From positions 1 to 52,425 of the forward strand of contig DASPQJ010000027.1 in the NCBI GenBank assembly GCA_035625025.1: 52,425 nt of DNA. The letters run 5' to 3'. Below, piece by piece: positions 33,233-42,203 of the stretch. Position 1 is the stretch's first letter; every line of letters begins with the position of its first letter. The DNA comes from Bog-793 sp035625025 (GTDB lineage Bacteria > Actinomycetota > Acidimicrobiia > Acidimicrobiales > Bog-793). The position numbers and the translations under genes were made by a program. The notes below the pieces were generated by a model. The model had not been told where the DNA came from. It worked only from the letters and a program-made list of their open reading frames with translations, and ran no database searches.

Positions 33233-34481
33233 CCTCGCGCACGATGTCAGCGCCGAGAGCCCGCAGTTTCTCGTCGAAGTCCTCGTAGCCCCGGTCGATG
33301 TGCTCGATCCCCGCCACCAAGGTTTCGCCGTCAGCGACGAGCCCGGCAAGCACGAGCGCGGCACCCGCCCGGATGTCGGGAGCCTTCACGGGCGCACCAG
33401 AAAGACGCTCGACACCGCGCACGACGGCGTGGTGGCCCTCGGTTCGGATGTCCGCCCCCATGCGGCGCAGCTCGTCGACGTAGCGGAAACGTCCCGCGTA
33501 GATGTTCTCGCTCACGACCGCCACGCCGGAAGCGACAGCGAGCACCGTCACGAGCAACGGCTTGTAGTCCGTCGCCACGCCAGGATAGGGAAGTGTCGAC
33601 ACGTCGACCGCCGCGGGCCTGCCCTCGAAACGGGCCGAAACTCCCGTCGTCGACGGTTCGATGTCGACCCCCATCGCACGGAGCTTCTCGAGGTACATGT
33701 CCATGTGCTCGTGGTGCGCGCCGCGGAGATGAACCTCCCCGTCGGCGATGGCGACCGCGGCGAGGAATGTCGCGGCTTCAACACGATCCGCGACCGTCCG
33801 GTGCGACGCCGGATGGAGTTCGTCGACGCCTTCGACCTCAATGTGCGACGTACCCGCGCCGGAGATCCGCGCTCCCATCGCGATGAGGAGCTCCGCGACG
33901 TCCTTCACCTCCGGCTCGCGGGCGGCGTTCTCGATCAAGGTCGTCCCCTTGGCGAGGACCGCTGCCGCGAGGATGTTGTCCGTCGCCGTGTGGCTCGGGT
34001 ACTCGAGGACGACGCGAGTTCCGACGAACCTGTCGCACCGTCCTTCCACGTAGCCGTGCTCCGTGGTGAATTCGGCTCCGAGCTCCGTTAACGCGCGCAG
34101 GTGGATGTCGATCGGCCGACTGCCGAAGTCGTCGCCTCCGGGAAGGGACACTCGCGCGCAGTGATGTCGAGCGAGCAACGGCCCGAGGACGACGATCGAC
34201 GCCCGCATCTTCTCCACGAGCTCGTACGGCGCGACTGGAGTGCAGCGCGCCGGGACGGTGACGAGGACGTCGCCGGTCTCGTCCCGCCTGACCTCGGCGC
34301 CGATCGCCGTCAGGACCTCCGCCATCGTCTCGATGTCGGTGATCCGCGGAACGTTGGCGAGCCGCGTCGTCCCCTCGGCCAGCAGTGACGCCGCCATCAG
34401 CTTGAGCGCGGAGTTCTTCGCGCCTTGGACGGTGATCTCGCCGTGCAACGGCCCTGCCGACCGCACCCTGAACTGCTGCAT
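33207..34481 (-). CDS. murA: UDP-N-acetylglucosamine 1-carboxyvinyltransferase, Asp-type
   Basis: A 424-residue enzyme that adds enolpyruvate to UDP-GlcNAc, the first committed step of peptidoglycan synthesis. MQQFRVRSAGPLHGEITVQGAKNSALKLM and MRASIVVLGPLLAR are standard. In most MurA the catalytic residue is a Cys in LPGGCxIG; here the motif is VSLPGGDDFGSRPIDIH, with Asp117 in its place. This change is known from mycobacteria and chlamydiae and makes the enzyme insensitive to fosfomycin. The ATG at 34481 has no ribosome site but lies 7 nt after TAGCGT, so a leaderless start is possible. In the actinobacterial order murA follows the atp operon, as here. It overlaps treS by 26 nt if treS starts at 33232. 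Confidence 0.96.
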
Positions 34482-34488
34482 CGGCGCG

Positions 34489-34494
34489 ACGCTA
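34489..34494 (-). promoter_or_regulatory. Possible -10 box of murA
   Basis: TAGCGT on the minus strand, 7 nt before the murA ATG, in the same position as the other leaderless candidates. No -35 is recognisable in the very GC-rich sequence upstream, so this is weak alone. The remaining gap up to 34677 shows nothing else firm. Confidence 0.3.
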
Positions 34495-34677
34495 CCGCCC
34501 CGCCGGGGCCCCCCAGGGCGACCCGGCCCGCTCTGCCGCGGTCGCTCGCAGTGCGCCACGTCGACGTCCACCCCCGATCGACGGGCAGAGCGCCGGGAAT
34601 CGCGTTCGCCCGGATCCTGCCGCGCCGAACACAGACGGCTCTTCAGGACCGGGCCAACCCGCCGAACGTTGCGAGGA

Positions 34678-35691
34678 TCAGCCGACGGACCGCTCGAGTG
34701 CCACGCGGGGCGGCACGTCGGGTGTTCCGGCAAAGAGGGTCGTGCGCCCGTACCCGAGGTGGCAAAGGAACCCCTCGACAGGACCGTCGGCGACCGCGCT
34801 GAAGACGATCCGCGTCCAGCCGCGTCCCGCCGCTGACCGTTCGAGCGCCCGCACCAGCTGCCCGCCGATGCCCTCGTTGCGCCGGTTCTCGTCGACGCGC
34901 AACCGGCTGATCTCGACCGTTGACCCCCGAACCGATCCCACGACGACGCCGATCGGCCGATCCGTTGCGTACGCGGTCAGCACGAACGGAGCATCGGCCG
35001 CCGCGCTCGCCACGCCAGAGCCGACCCCGTCCTCGCCTGGGGTGGCGTCCGCCCAGGCCGCGGCCTCAGGGTCGAGGATGGTCGAGACAACGAAGGCGAT
35101 CTCGCGTCCTCCCCGGCCGACTGTCGATCCCGAACCGAGGACGACATCGGCGATGATCCTCCAGGGATGGCGCGGGGCGACGTCGTCTTGTTCGCAGAGC
35201 ACGAGGGTCGACAGCGTCACCGCCAGCCTGAAGTCGGCCAGCATCTCGAGCGCGGCGACGATCCGGGCCCGCGCCACGCGACCCCCGATCGTGACGTGCG
35301 GGACGAACGGCCGTTCCGATCGCGCGACCTTCGGGACGAGGGGCGGAATCGCGAGCCGGCGCGCGAGGGCGGCGATCCTCGCCGTGTCCCCACTCACCTC
35401 CAGATAGACAACGGGCGTCCGCGGGGCGAAGGTGCGCGCCGGGCCGATCTGCACCTCCGCGGGATCATCGGGGGCAACCGAGCGCACCAAACGGAGCACG
35501 TCGACGACGTTCTCCTCGCGCACGTTGACGGGTGGGACGAGCGTGATGTGGGGATCGATCCGACCGAGCCCGGACCCACCGAGCGCCCGGCGCAGGCCGT
35601 CGACCTCGGCCGCGGCTCGCCCACCGACCGTCATCGCGACGAGCAAGCGCCGGCGGGGCGTTGTTTCCGAGCCACCCCGGTCGGCCGTCAC
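34678..35691 (-). CDS. Fusion of 2H phosphoesterase (2'-5' RNA ligase-like) and GNAT acetyltransferase
   Basis: A 337-residue two-domain protein. Residues 15-190 form a 2H phosphoesterase: the two HxT motifs are His48-Ile-Thr50 in DPHITLVPPVNV and His132-Val-Thr134 in RPFVPHVTIGG. Members cleave or join 2'-5' or 2',3'-cyclic phosphate bonds in RNA or nucleotides. Residues 195-337 form a GNAT domain with the acetyl-CoA loop RNEGIGGQL (271-279) after the strand VEISRLRVDE, and GFLCHLGYGRTTLF near the end. The ATG at 35691 overlaps the atpC stop by 4 nt (ATGA), so it is translationally coupled to ATP synthase. The substrate of either domain is unknown; an RNA-end or nucleotide modification enzyme is a guess. 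Confidence 0.85.
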   Translation of the reverse strand: MTADRGGSETTPRRRLLVAMTVGGRAAAEVDGLRRALGGSGLGRIDPHITLVPPVNVREENVVDVLRLVRSVAPDDPAEVQIGPARTFAPRTPVVYLEVSGDTARIAALARRLAIPPLVPKVARSERPFVPHVTIGGRVARARIVAALEMLADFRLAVTLSTLVLCEQDDVAPRHPWRIIADVVLGSGSTVGRGGREIAFVVSTILDPEAAAWADATPGEDGVGSGVASAAADAPFVLTAYATDRPIGVVVGSVRGSTVEISRLRVDENRRNEGIGGQLVRALERSAAGRGWTRIVFSAVADGPVEGFLCHLGYGRTTLFAGTPDVPPRVALERSVG

Positions 35692-36215
35692 ACCGGGGCG
35701 ATCGCTCCTGCCGCCTCGAGACGGACCCTCGCCCGGCGGATCGCGGCCTCTGGCGAGTTGGCGAGGGCGAGCGAGAGGGCTCCCTCGGGTGTGGGCTGGC
35801 CGGACACGTCGATCGTCGCCGCGTCGACCTCGCGCCCTGCCGGCGTTTCCCCGGCAGCGAGTCTCCCCTCGGCGGCTTTGAGGGCGGCGCGGGCGCGGAC
35901 AACGTCGATCTCGTTGGCAAGCTCGGCGACGCCCGCCAGGATTACGACACCCTCGCGATCGACGCGGACCAGACCGCCGTGGACCGCGGCTCGCGTCTCG
36001 GACGGTTCGCGCTCCGTCTTCTCGGCGCCGGCGCCAGCTGCAGCAACTATGCGCACGACGGTCACGTCCGCGACGCCGATGTAGTCCTCGTGCCGGGCGA
36101 GGAAGGTGATCTCGCCCTCGACCGTACGCATCGAGACCTCATCGGCTTCGCCGCTGAATAACACCCGCTCGGGCGTCACGAGCTCAACGTGAAATGGAGT
36201 TCCCACGGTCGGCAC
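35688..36215 (-). CDS. atpC: ATP synthase epsilon subunit
   Basis: A 175-residue F1 epsilon subunit, part of the central stalk and an inhibitor of ATP hydrolysis. The beta-sandwich half is clear: FHVELVTPERVLFSGEADEVSM, GEITFLARHEDYIGV and HGGLVRVDREGVVILAGVAELANEID. The C-terminal helices (VVRARAALKAAEGRL) are followed by an extra 50 residues rich in Ala, Pro and Glu (GETPAGREVDA onward), longer than the usual 130-140 total. Starts at GTG 36215 with GAGAGGG upstream; a second GTG three codons on is possible. It lies 7 nt after atpD and overlaps the 2H-GNAT gene by 4 nt. Confidence 0.92.
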   Translation of the reverse strand: MPTVGTPFHVELVTPERVLFSGEADEVSMRTVEGEITFLARHEDYIGVADVTVVRIVAAAGAGAEKTEREPSETRAAVHGGLVRVDREGVVILAGVAELANEIDVVRARAALKAAEGRLAAGETPAGREVDAATIDVSGQPTPEGALSLALANSPEAAIRRARVRLEAAGAIAPV

Positions 36216-36222
36216 GACCCTC

Positions 36223-37671
36223 TCAGTCGCCTTCGAGCAGCTTGGCCTTCTCGTGGACGTCGTCCACGCCGCCAGCGTTCAAGAACGCCTGCTCGGGAAC
36301 GTTGTCGAGGTCACCGCCGACGAGCGCCTCGAAGCTGCGGACGGTCTCATCGACGGTCACGTAGACACCGGGCAGCCCGGTGAAGACCTCACCTACGAAA
36401 AACGGCTGGGACAGGAACCGTTGGATCTTGCGCGCCCGCGTCACGATCAGTCGGTCCTCTTCGCTGAGTTCCTCGAGTCCGAGGATAGCGATGATGTCCT
36501 GCAGGTCGCGGTAGCGCTGAAGGATCTGTTTCACCGCGCTCGCGCAGGCGTAGTGGCGATCACCGACGGCCTCGGGAGCGAGGATGCTGCTCGTCGAGGC
36601 GAGGGGGTCGACCGCCGGATAGATCCCGAGCGCGGCGATCTGGCGGGAGAGCTCGGTCGTCGCGTCGAGGTGCGCGAACGTCGTAAAAGGAGCCGGATCC
36701 GTGTAGTCGTCGGCGGGAACGTACACCGCCTGCACCGAGGTGATCGAACGTCCCCGCGTGGAGGTGATCCGCTCTTGAAGCTGGCCCATTTCGTCGGCGA
36801 GCGTCGGCTGATAGCCGACGGCGGACGGCATCCGGCCGAGCAGCGTCGACACTTCGGAACCGGCCTGGACGAAACGGAAGATGTTGTCGACAAACAGCAA
36901 CACGTCCTGGTGCTTCACGTCTCGGAAGTACTCCGCCATGGTGAGCGCCGAGAGCGCGACCCTAAGGCGGACGCCAGGTGGCTCGTCCATCTGTCCAAAG
37001 ACCAGGACGGCCTTGTCGATGACGCCCGACTCCTGCATCTCGAGCCAGAGATCGTTTCCCTCGCGGGTCCGTTCGCCTACCCCCGCGAAGACCGAGACAC
37101 CACCGTGCTGTTTCGCGACTCGGTTGATCATCTCCAGGATGAGGATCGTCTTGCCGACGCCGGCGCCTCCGAATAGCCCGATCTTGCCACCTTGCACGTA
37201 CGGCTCGAGAAGGTCGATCACCTTGATCCCGGTCTCGAACATCTCACGGCGCGGCTCGAGCTCTTCGAATGGCGGAGGTTCGCGGTGGATCTCCCAGCGG
37301 TCTGTGATCTCGCCGATGTCGTCGGTATCGATTGGTTCACCTATGACATTGAAGGCGTGGCCGAGGACGTTGTCGCCGACCGGGACGGTGATGCCCTGAC
37401 CTGTGTTGCGAACAACGGCCCCGCGCTCAAGGCCGTCAGTCGGTTTCAGACAGATGCACCGGACGAGTCCCTCGCCGATCTGCTGGGCGACCTCAGCCGT
37501 GATAACGACGCTCGTCCCTTCGAGCTCGAGGTCGATCGCGAGAGCGGTGTCTATCTCCGGCAGGGCGTGTGGCGGGAACTCCACGTCGACGACGGGACCG
37601 GTGATCGAGACGACCCGGCCGTTCTCGAGCGATCGCACCCCGGGATTCGCCGAGCTGGTTTCGGTCGACAT
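36223..37671 (-). CDS. atpD: ATP synthase beta subunit
   Basis: The 482-residue catalytic F1 subunit. It contains the N-terminal barrel (RVVSITGPVVDVEFP), the Walker A GLFGGAGVGKT, the catalytic Glu in GVGERTREGNDLW, Walker B VLLFVDNIFRF, QAGSEVSTLLGRMPSAVGYQPTL (family signature) and the DELSEED-type LEELSEEDRLIV lever that pushes the gamma subunit. The ATG at 37671 lies 5 nt after the atpG stop. Residues and length are normal, so it should be active. Confidence 0.98.
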   Translation of the reverse strand: MSTETSSANPGVRSLENGRVVSITGPVVDVEFPPHALPEIDTALAIDLELEGTSVVITAEVAQQIGEGLVRCICLKPTDGLERGAVVRNTGQGITVPVGDNVLGHAFNVIGEPIDTDDIGEITDRWEIHREPPPFEELEPRREMFETGIKVIDLLEPYVQGGKIGLFGGAGVGKTILILEMINRVAKQHGGVSVFAGVGERTREGNDLWLEMQESGVIDKAVLVFGQMDEPPGVRLRVALSALTMAEYFRDVKHQDVLLFVDNIFRFVQAGSEVSTLLGRMPSAVGYQPTLADEMGQLQERITSTRGRSITSVQAVYVPADDYTDPAPFTTFAHLDATTELSRQIAALGIYPAVDPLASTSSILAPEAVGDRHYACASAVKQILQRYRDLQDIIAILGLEELSEEDRLIVTRARKIQRFLSQPFFVGEVFTGLPGVYVTVDETVRSFEALVGGDLDNVPEQAFLNAGGVDDVHEKAKLLEGD

Positions 37672-37676
37672 CGCCT

Positions 37677-38618
37677 CTACTCCTCGCTGGGACTCGCCGT
37701 GAGCAGCTCGAAATCGCCCCCGCGTCCGGCGAGCCGCATCGCCTCCGCGCCGCCGACGACCTCCATGATCTCGTTTGTGATCGAATCCTGGCGGACGCGG
37801 TTCATCAGCCGGCGCAGCGTCGTCGCGAGCTCGTCGGCATTCTCGGTCGCCGCGGACATCGCCCGCTGCCGAGCGGTGTGCTCCGACGCTGAGGCCTCGA
37901 GGAGCGCTTGAAAGAGTACCGTTTCGGTGTGGAGCGGCACGAGAGAGACGAGGACTTCATCCTCGCGCGGCTCGAAGTCGTAGAAGCCCGCGGCTGACGT
38001 CGACGGGGCCAACTTCTCTTTTCCGTCGCGCCGTGACACGAGCGGCAGCACCTGGCACACCTCAACGACCTGGATGCCGGCGGAACGAAAGCGCGTCGAA
38101 ACCAGCTCGACGAGATCGAACGTGCCGGCGAGGAACGGTCCGACGACCTCTCTGGCGACCCGGCGGCTGTCTTCGAAGGTCGGTCGCTCGGTCATCCTCA
38201 CGAAGGAGCTCGCGATCTCCCGACCGTGGAACCGGAAGAAGCGCTGTGCTCGTCGCCCAACGACGACCAGCGTGCAGGCGCGACCCTCTGTCTCCTCGGC
38301 GCGCATCAGCTGCTCGGCGGCGCGCAGGACATTGGAGTTGTACGCACCGCAGAGCCCTCGATCCGAAACGATCGCGATGACGAGGACCCGCCGCGGCTCC
38401 GCCACCGCGCCGCCGACTGGCGAGAAAGATCCCACACCGGACGCGGTGATATCGAGTATCTGCTCGATCCCTTCGACGTAAGGCCGGCTCGCCTCGAGGC
38501 GGCCTTGGGCGCGCACGATCTCCGATGCCGAGATGAGCTCCATCGCCCGCGTCAACTTCTTGGTCGATTCGATGCTGCGAATCCGGCGTCGCAGGACCCG
38601 TTCTTGTCCAGAGGACAT
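37677..38618 (-). CDS. atpG: ATP synthase gamma subunit
   Basis: The 313-residue rotor shaft of F1. The N-terminal helix MSSGQERVLRRRIRSIESTKKLTRAMELISASEI and the C-terminal helix with AMSAATENADELATTLRRLMNRVRQDSITNEIMEVVGGAEA form the coiled coil inside the alpha/beta ring; the Rossmann-like middle includes VIAIVSDRGLCGAYNSNVLR. Slightly longer than the E. coli protein, as in other Actinobacteria. It starts 3 nt after the atpA stop. Confidence 0.97.
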   Translation of the reverse strand: MSSGQERVLRRRIRSIESTKKLTRAMELISASEIVRAQGRLEASRPYVEGIEQILDITASGVGSFSPVGGAVAEPRRVLVIAIVSDRGLCGAYNSNVLRAAEQLMRAEETEGRACTLVVVGRRAQRFFRFHGREIASSFVRMTERPTFEDSRRVAREVVGPFLAGTFDLVELVSTRFRSAGIQVVEVCQVLPLVSRRDGKEKLAPSTSAAGFYDFEPREDEVLVSLVPLHTETVLFQALLEASASEHTARQRAMSAATENADELATTLRRLMNRVRQDSITNEIMEVVGGAEAMRLAGRGGDFELLTASPSEE

Positions 38619-38621
38619 CGG

Positions 38622-40223
38622 TCAGTCCCGCGGGTCGGTCTCGGGCACGCCGCCCGGCATCGGCTCGGGCTCCGGGCTCGGCGCCAGGTCCTGTGTCACG
38701 GCGTCCGCGGAATCCGGCGCGAACCCGGCGACCACCTCCTTGATCGCCGCGTCAAATTCGAAGATCTCAGGCAGCGTGCCCGTCTTGCGGATCTGCTCAA
38801 GCATCTCGGGGTGGGCCGTGCGGAAACTGACGCGCAGCGCCGACTCGAAACGCTGGACGTCGCCCACCGCGATCGCGTCAGTGAAGCCGTGCACCCCAGC
38901 GTAGATGACAACGACCTCCTCTTCGACGGGCATCGGCTCGTTCTGCCCCTGCTTCAACAGTTCGACCAAGCGGTAGCCGCGGTCGAGCTGGGCCTGAGAA
39001 ACCTTGTCAAGCTCGGATCCGAACGTCGCGAACGACTCGAGATCACGGAACTGGGCAAGGTCGATCTTCAGCGATCCGACGACCGATTTCATGGCCGTCA
39101 CCTGCGCGGCACCGCCGACTCGTGAAACGGAGTTCCCGACGTTCATCGCGGGACGCACGCCCGAGTTGAAAAGATCGGTCTCCAAGAAGATCTGGCCGTC
39201 GGTGATCGAGATCACGTTGGTCGGGATGTAGGCCGCGATGTCCCCGGCCTTCGTCTCGATGATCGGCAACGCCGTCAGCGATCCACTCCCCAACTCGTCG
39301 GAGAGCTTGGCGGCGCGCTCGAGCAGACGGCTGTGAAGGTAGAAGATGTCTCCCGGATACGCCTCGCGCCCCGGGGGTCGGCGAAGCAACAACGACAGCT
39401 GGCGGTAAGCCTCGGCTTGTTTGGACAGGTCGTCGTACACGACCAAGGCGTGTTCGCCCCGCTCCATCCAGTGCTGTCCCATCGCGCAGCCGGCGTAGGG
39501 CGCGAGGTACTTGAACGGTGCCGGTTCCGAGGCCGGAGCCGCGACGATGACCGTGTACTCGAGCGCTTCGTGCGCGGCCAAGGTCGACACGATCTGCGCG
39601 ACCGACGATCCTTTCTGTCCGATGGCGACGTAGATGCACTTCACCCCGACGCCGCGCTGGTTGATGATCGTGTCGACGGCGATCGTCGTCTTGCCGGTCT
39701 TGCGGTCGCCGATGATGAGCTCACGCTGTCCTCGTCCGATCGGCGTGATCGCGTCGATGACCTTGATACCGGTCTGCAGCGGCTCACACACTTGTTGGCG
39801 GCTGACGATCCCCGGAGCCTGCACCTCGAGGCGGCGCAACTCGACATCGCCGAGGGGGCCCTTGCCGTCGATGGGCTCGCCGAGGGGGTTGACCACGCGT
39901 CCGAGAAGCGCATCCCCGACGGGAACAGAGAGGATCCTCCCGGTCGTGCGTACGGTCTGGCCCTCGTCGAGCCCCTCGACCTCGCCGAGCACGATGGCAC
40001 CGATCTCCTCCTCGTCGAGGTTGAGGGCGAGGCCGTACGTCCCGTTCTCGAACTCGAGCAGCTCGTTCACCGAAGCGTGCGGCAATCCGGAAATGTGGGC
40101 GATCCCGTCGCCGACCTCGGCTATACGGCCGACCTGTTCCGCGCCGACTTCGGTCGTCAGCTCATCGATATGTCGCGCGAGCACCGCGTTGATCTCGTCC
40201 GCGTCGATCGACAGCTCGCCCAT
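38622..40223 (-). CDS. atpA: ATP synthase alpha subunit
   Basis: The 533-residue non-catalytic nucleotide-binding F1 subunit. Clear features are GRIAEVGDGIAHISGLP, the P-loop GDRKTGKTTIAVDTI, ALVVYDDLSKQAEAYRQLSLLLRRPPGREAYPGD (arginine finger lies later in NVGNSVSRVGGAAQ) and IYAGVHGFTDAI. The C-terminus carries a short acidic Pro-rich extension (PSPEPEPMPGG), of the sort found in mycobacterial alpha subunits, where a longer tail suppresses ATP hydrolysis. It begins 19 nt after the atpH stop. Confidence 0.98.
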   Translation of the reverse strand: MGELSIDADEINAVLARHIDELTTEVGAEQVGRIAEVGDGIAHISGLPHASVNELLEFENGTYGLALNLDEEEIGAIVLGEVEGLDEGQTVRTTGRILSVPVGDALLGRVVNPLGEPIDGKGPLGDVELRRLEVQAPGIVSRQQVCEPLQTGIKVIDAITPIGRGQRELIIGDRKTGKTTIAVDTIINQRGVGVKCIYVAIGQKGSSVAQIVSTLAAHEALEYTVIVAAPASEPAPFKYLAPYAGCAMGQHWMERGEHALVVYDDLSKQAEAYRQLSLLLRRPPGREAYPGDIFYLHSRLLERAAKLSDELGSGSLTALPIIETKAGDIAAYIPTNVISITDGQIFLETDLFNSGVRPAMNVGNSVSRVGGAAQVTAMKSVVGSLKIDLAQFRDLESFATFGSELDKVSQAQLDRGYRLVELLKQGQNEPMPVEEEVVVIYAGVHGFTDAIAVGDVQRFESALRVSFRTAHPEMLEQIRKTGTLPEIFEFDAAIKEVVAGFAPDSADAVTQDLAPSPEPEPMPGGVPETDPRD

Positions 40224-40242
40224 GTCCAGCCCTTCTTAGTCT

Positions 40243-41145
40243 TCAGCTCGTCTGCGCGAGCAAGTCCCGCAAACGCTCGACGCGCAGCCGAACGGTCCCG
40301 TCGATGACGAGGTCCCCGACGGAAACGAGAATCCCACCGATCACCGTCGGATCGATGATGGCGCGCACCTCGACATCCCGTTCGACGATCCGGCTGAGCG
40401 CCGCGCCGATCCGCTTCTTCTCGGCAGGTCTGAGCACGACGGCACTGCGCACCGCAGCGACCCGGCGCCCGCGTTCTGCCGCGGCAAGCTCCACCAGCCA
40501 TCCGAGTGTACCGACGAGATCGCGCACCTGGCCGGCGCGCAGCACGTAGCGGACCATCCGGACAGTCGGCAGATGACAGGCCGACCCGAACAGGTCGTCG
40601 ACGACGGCGATCCTGCCCGACAGCGGCCGGTTCGCGTCGCCAAGGGTCTGACGGAGTGAACGGTTGGCGTCGATGAGTCGTGCGATCGCGAACAGTTCGT
40701 CTTCGACCTCGTCCATTTGACGCGGGGCGGAGAGCTCCTGAAACACCCGCTCGCCGTAACCGCGAATCCGTTCACGGATGGCACCGCGCGCCGCCGCTGG
40801 CTCCATCTCCACGGCGACGCGGGATGCCGCGCGACGGCACTCGTCCTCGGCCAGTTCGACGAGGACGGCGACGCACACCGGAAGCTCCGCGGGACGTTCG
40901 ACGCGCACGGCGAAGGAAAAGAGCGCCGCGGTCTCGGGTGTCGCCTTTCCGGCGAGGAGTTCCGCAACAATCGCGCGGCGTGTTGTCGTGGAATTCATCG
41001 GGTCGGTAAGCACGAGGCGGAGCTTGTCCGATGCGTTCAGCGCCCGGGCGAAGCCGACGAGGTCGTCGCGCGCGGTGTCGAGTCGGCCGGCGGACTGCGC
41101 GGTCTCGAAGACCGCTGCGGCGTAACCGCGCACGAACTCGCGCAC
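40243..41145 (-). CDS. atpH: ATP synthase delta subunit with duplicated OSCP N-domain
   Basis: A 300-residue delta subunit, well above the usual 180. Two similar modules are visible. Module 1 (about 4-105): VRGYAAAVFETAQSAGRLD, DDLVGFARALNASDKLR, LVELAEDE. Module 2 (about 124-230): IRGYGERVFQELSAPRQMD, DELFAIARLIDANRSLR, LVELAAAERG. The C-terminal part (VVLRPAEKKRIGAALSRI to GGILVSVGDLVIDGTVRLRVERL) is the normal delta end that binds b. Delta joins the top of F1 to the b stalk. Mycobacteria have a similar extra N-domain, there within a fused b-delta protein. The GTG at 41145 follows the b' stop by 2 nt. Confidence 0.93.
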   Translation of the reverse strand: MREFVRGYAAAVFETAQSAGRLDTARDDLVGFARALNASDKLRLVLTDPMNSTTTRRAIVAELLAGKATPETAALFSFAVRVERPAELPVCVAVLVELAEDECRRAASRVAVEMEPAAARGAIRERIRGYGERVFQELSAPRQMDEVEDELFAIARLIDANRSLRQTLGDANRPLSGRIAVVDDLFGSACHLPTVRMVRYVLRAGQVRDLVGTLGWLVELAAAERGRRVAAVRSAVVLRPAEKKRIGAALSRIVERDVEVRAIIDPTVIGGILVSVGDLVIDGTVRLRVERLRDLLAQTS

Positions 41146-41147
41146 CT

Positions 41148-41651
41148 CTAGCTCGCCTCCCCGGACTCAGCGGCCACGATCGCCTCACCGATCAGTCGGT
41201 GGTGACCTTGATCGCTGAGTTCCGCGGCGACGACGTTCGTCGCCGCGGTGACGACGAGAGCGCCCACGCGCGCGATGACTTCCTCGCGCAAGTGGGCGCG
41301 GGAGAGGTCGATCGCGACCTCGGCTTGGAAGAGAGCGTGCCCGTACTCCCGGTCCGCACGCGCCCGACCCTCGGCCACAACGTGCTCGGCGTTGTCTCGC
41401 GCCCGAGCGACGATCGCCGCGGCCTCTGCCTTCGCCTGCTCCAATGCCGCTGCACAGTCCGCGACAAGCTGCTCGGCAGCAACACAGACCTGCTCGCCGG
41501 CCGCGAGCTCGGCGCCTATTGCTTCAGCTCGGGCGTTCATTTGCGCGCCCAACCATGGGACGACGTAGCGCACGACCAACGAGACGACTATCGCCAACGC
41601 CACCCATTCGAGGGCGAAGCTCAGTCCGAAATCCGACGAGGCGAGAATCAC
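41148..41651 (-). CDS. ATP synthase second b-type (b') subunit
   Basis: A 167-residue stalk subunit: one N-terminal membrane helix (LEWVALAIVVSLVVRYVVPWL) then a long Ala- and Glu-rich helix (ARAEAIGAELAAGEQVCVAAEQ onward) for the peripheral stalk. The GTG at 41651 lies 10 nt after the stop of the other b gene. It is distinct from that copy and lies directly before delta, the position where mycobacteria have their b-delta fusion. The stop is separated from the delta start by 2 nt, in another frame, so here the two stay as separate proteins. Confidence 0.88.
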   Translation of the reverse strand: MILASSDFGLSFALEWVALAIVVSLVVRYVVPWLGAQMNARAEAIGAELAAGEQVCVAAEQLVADCAAALEQAKAEAAAIVARARDNAEHVVAEGRARADREYGHALFQAEVAIDLSRAHLREEVIARVGALVVTAATNVVAAELSDQGHHRLIGEAIVAAESGEAS

Positions 41652-41661
41652 GCGCGACCCG

Positions 41662-42192
41662 TCACTTGACTCGTGTCGACGTATCCGCGTCGGCGAGCTC
41701 GGCGGCGATGGTCTCCCGGTGGCGGTCGGCGTCCAGACCACCCCCGACGATTCGCTCGGCCGCGCCGATGACGAGCTCGACCGCCCCCGCCATGACAGCC
41801 TCATAGACGCGTCGCCCCTCGGCTTCGATCGTGCCGGTCGCGTCGGCCACACGGCGGTCATATTCGACCTGGCCTCGCGCCCGCGCCTCGTCAATCAGCT
41901 CCTCGACGGATCGCGCGGCCTCCTCGAGGATCGCGCGCTCCCTCACCCGCGCGATCTCAAGGACGTCGTTCCGTTCTTTCTGCAGTTGCACGGCTTTCGC
42001 GTGCGCGGCGTCGGAGGCCCGCTGCGCGTTGACGAGCACCTGGTCGCGCTCCTCGAGAACGCGGCGTAGCGATGGGAGGATGAACCCGGCGATCACGCCG
42101 AGAACGACGAGAAAGATGAAGAGCTCGACGAAGAACGTACCGTTCGGCAGGATGAAGTTGCTGGTCGACCCCGATGAGCCCGCGAGCAGCAC
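41662..42192 (-). CDS. atpF: ATP synthase b subunit
   Basis: A 176-residue b subunit with a membrane helix (TFFVELFIFLVVLGVIAGFIL) and a long charged helix (LRRVLEERDQVLVNAQRASDAAHAKA and beyond) that dimerises to hold F1 still. FILPNGTFFVEL at the N-terminus is typical for actinobacterial b. The start codon at 42192 lies 11 nt after the atpE stop. Together with the b' gene it should form a b-b' heterodimeric stalk. Confidence 0.94.
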   Translation of the reverse strand: MLLAGSSGSTSNFILPNGTFFVELFIFLVVLGVIAGFILPSLRRVLEERDQVLVNAQRASDAAHAKAVQLQKERNDVLEIARVRERAILEEAARSVEELIDEARARGQVEYDRRVADATGTIEAEGRRVYEAVMAGAVELVIGAAERIVGGGLDADRHRETIAAELADADTSTRVK

Positions 42193-42203
42193 GGCCGTTT
42201 CCG

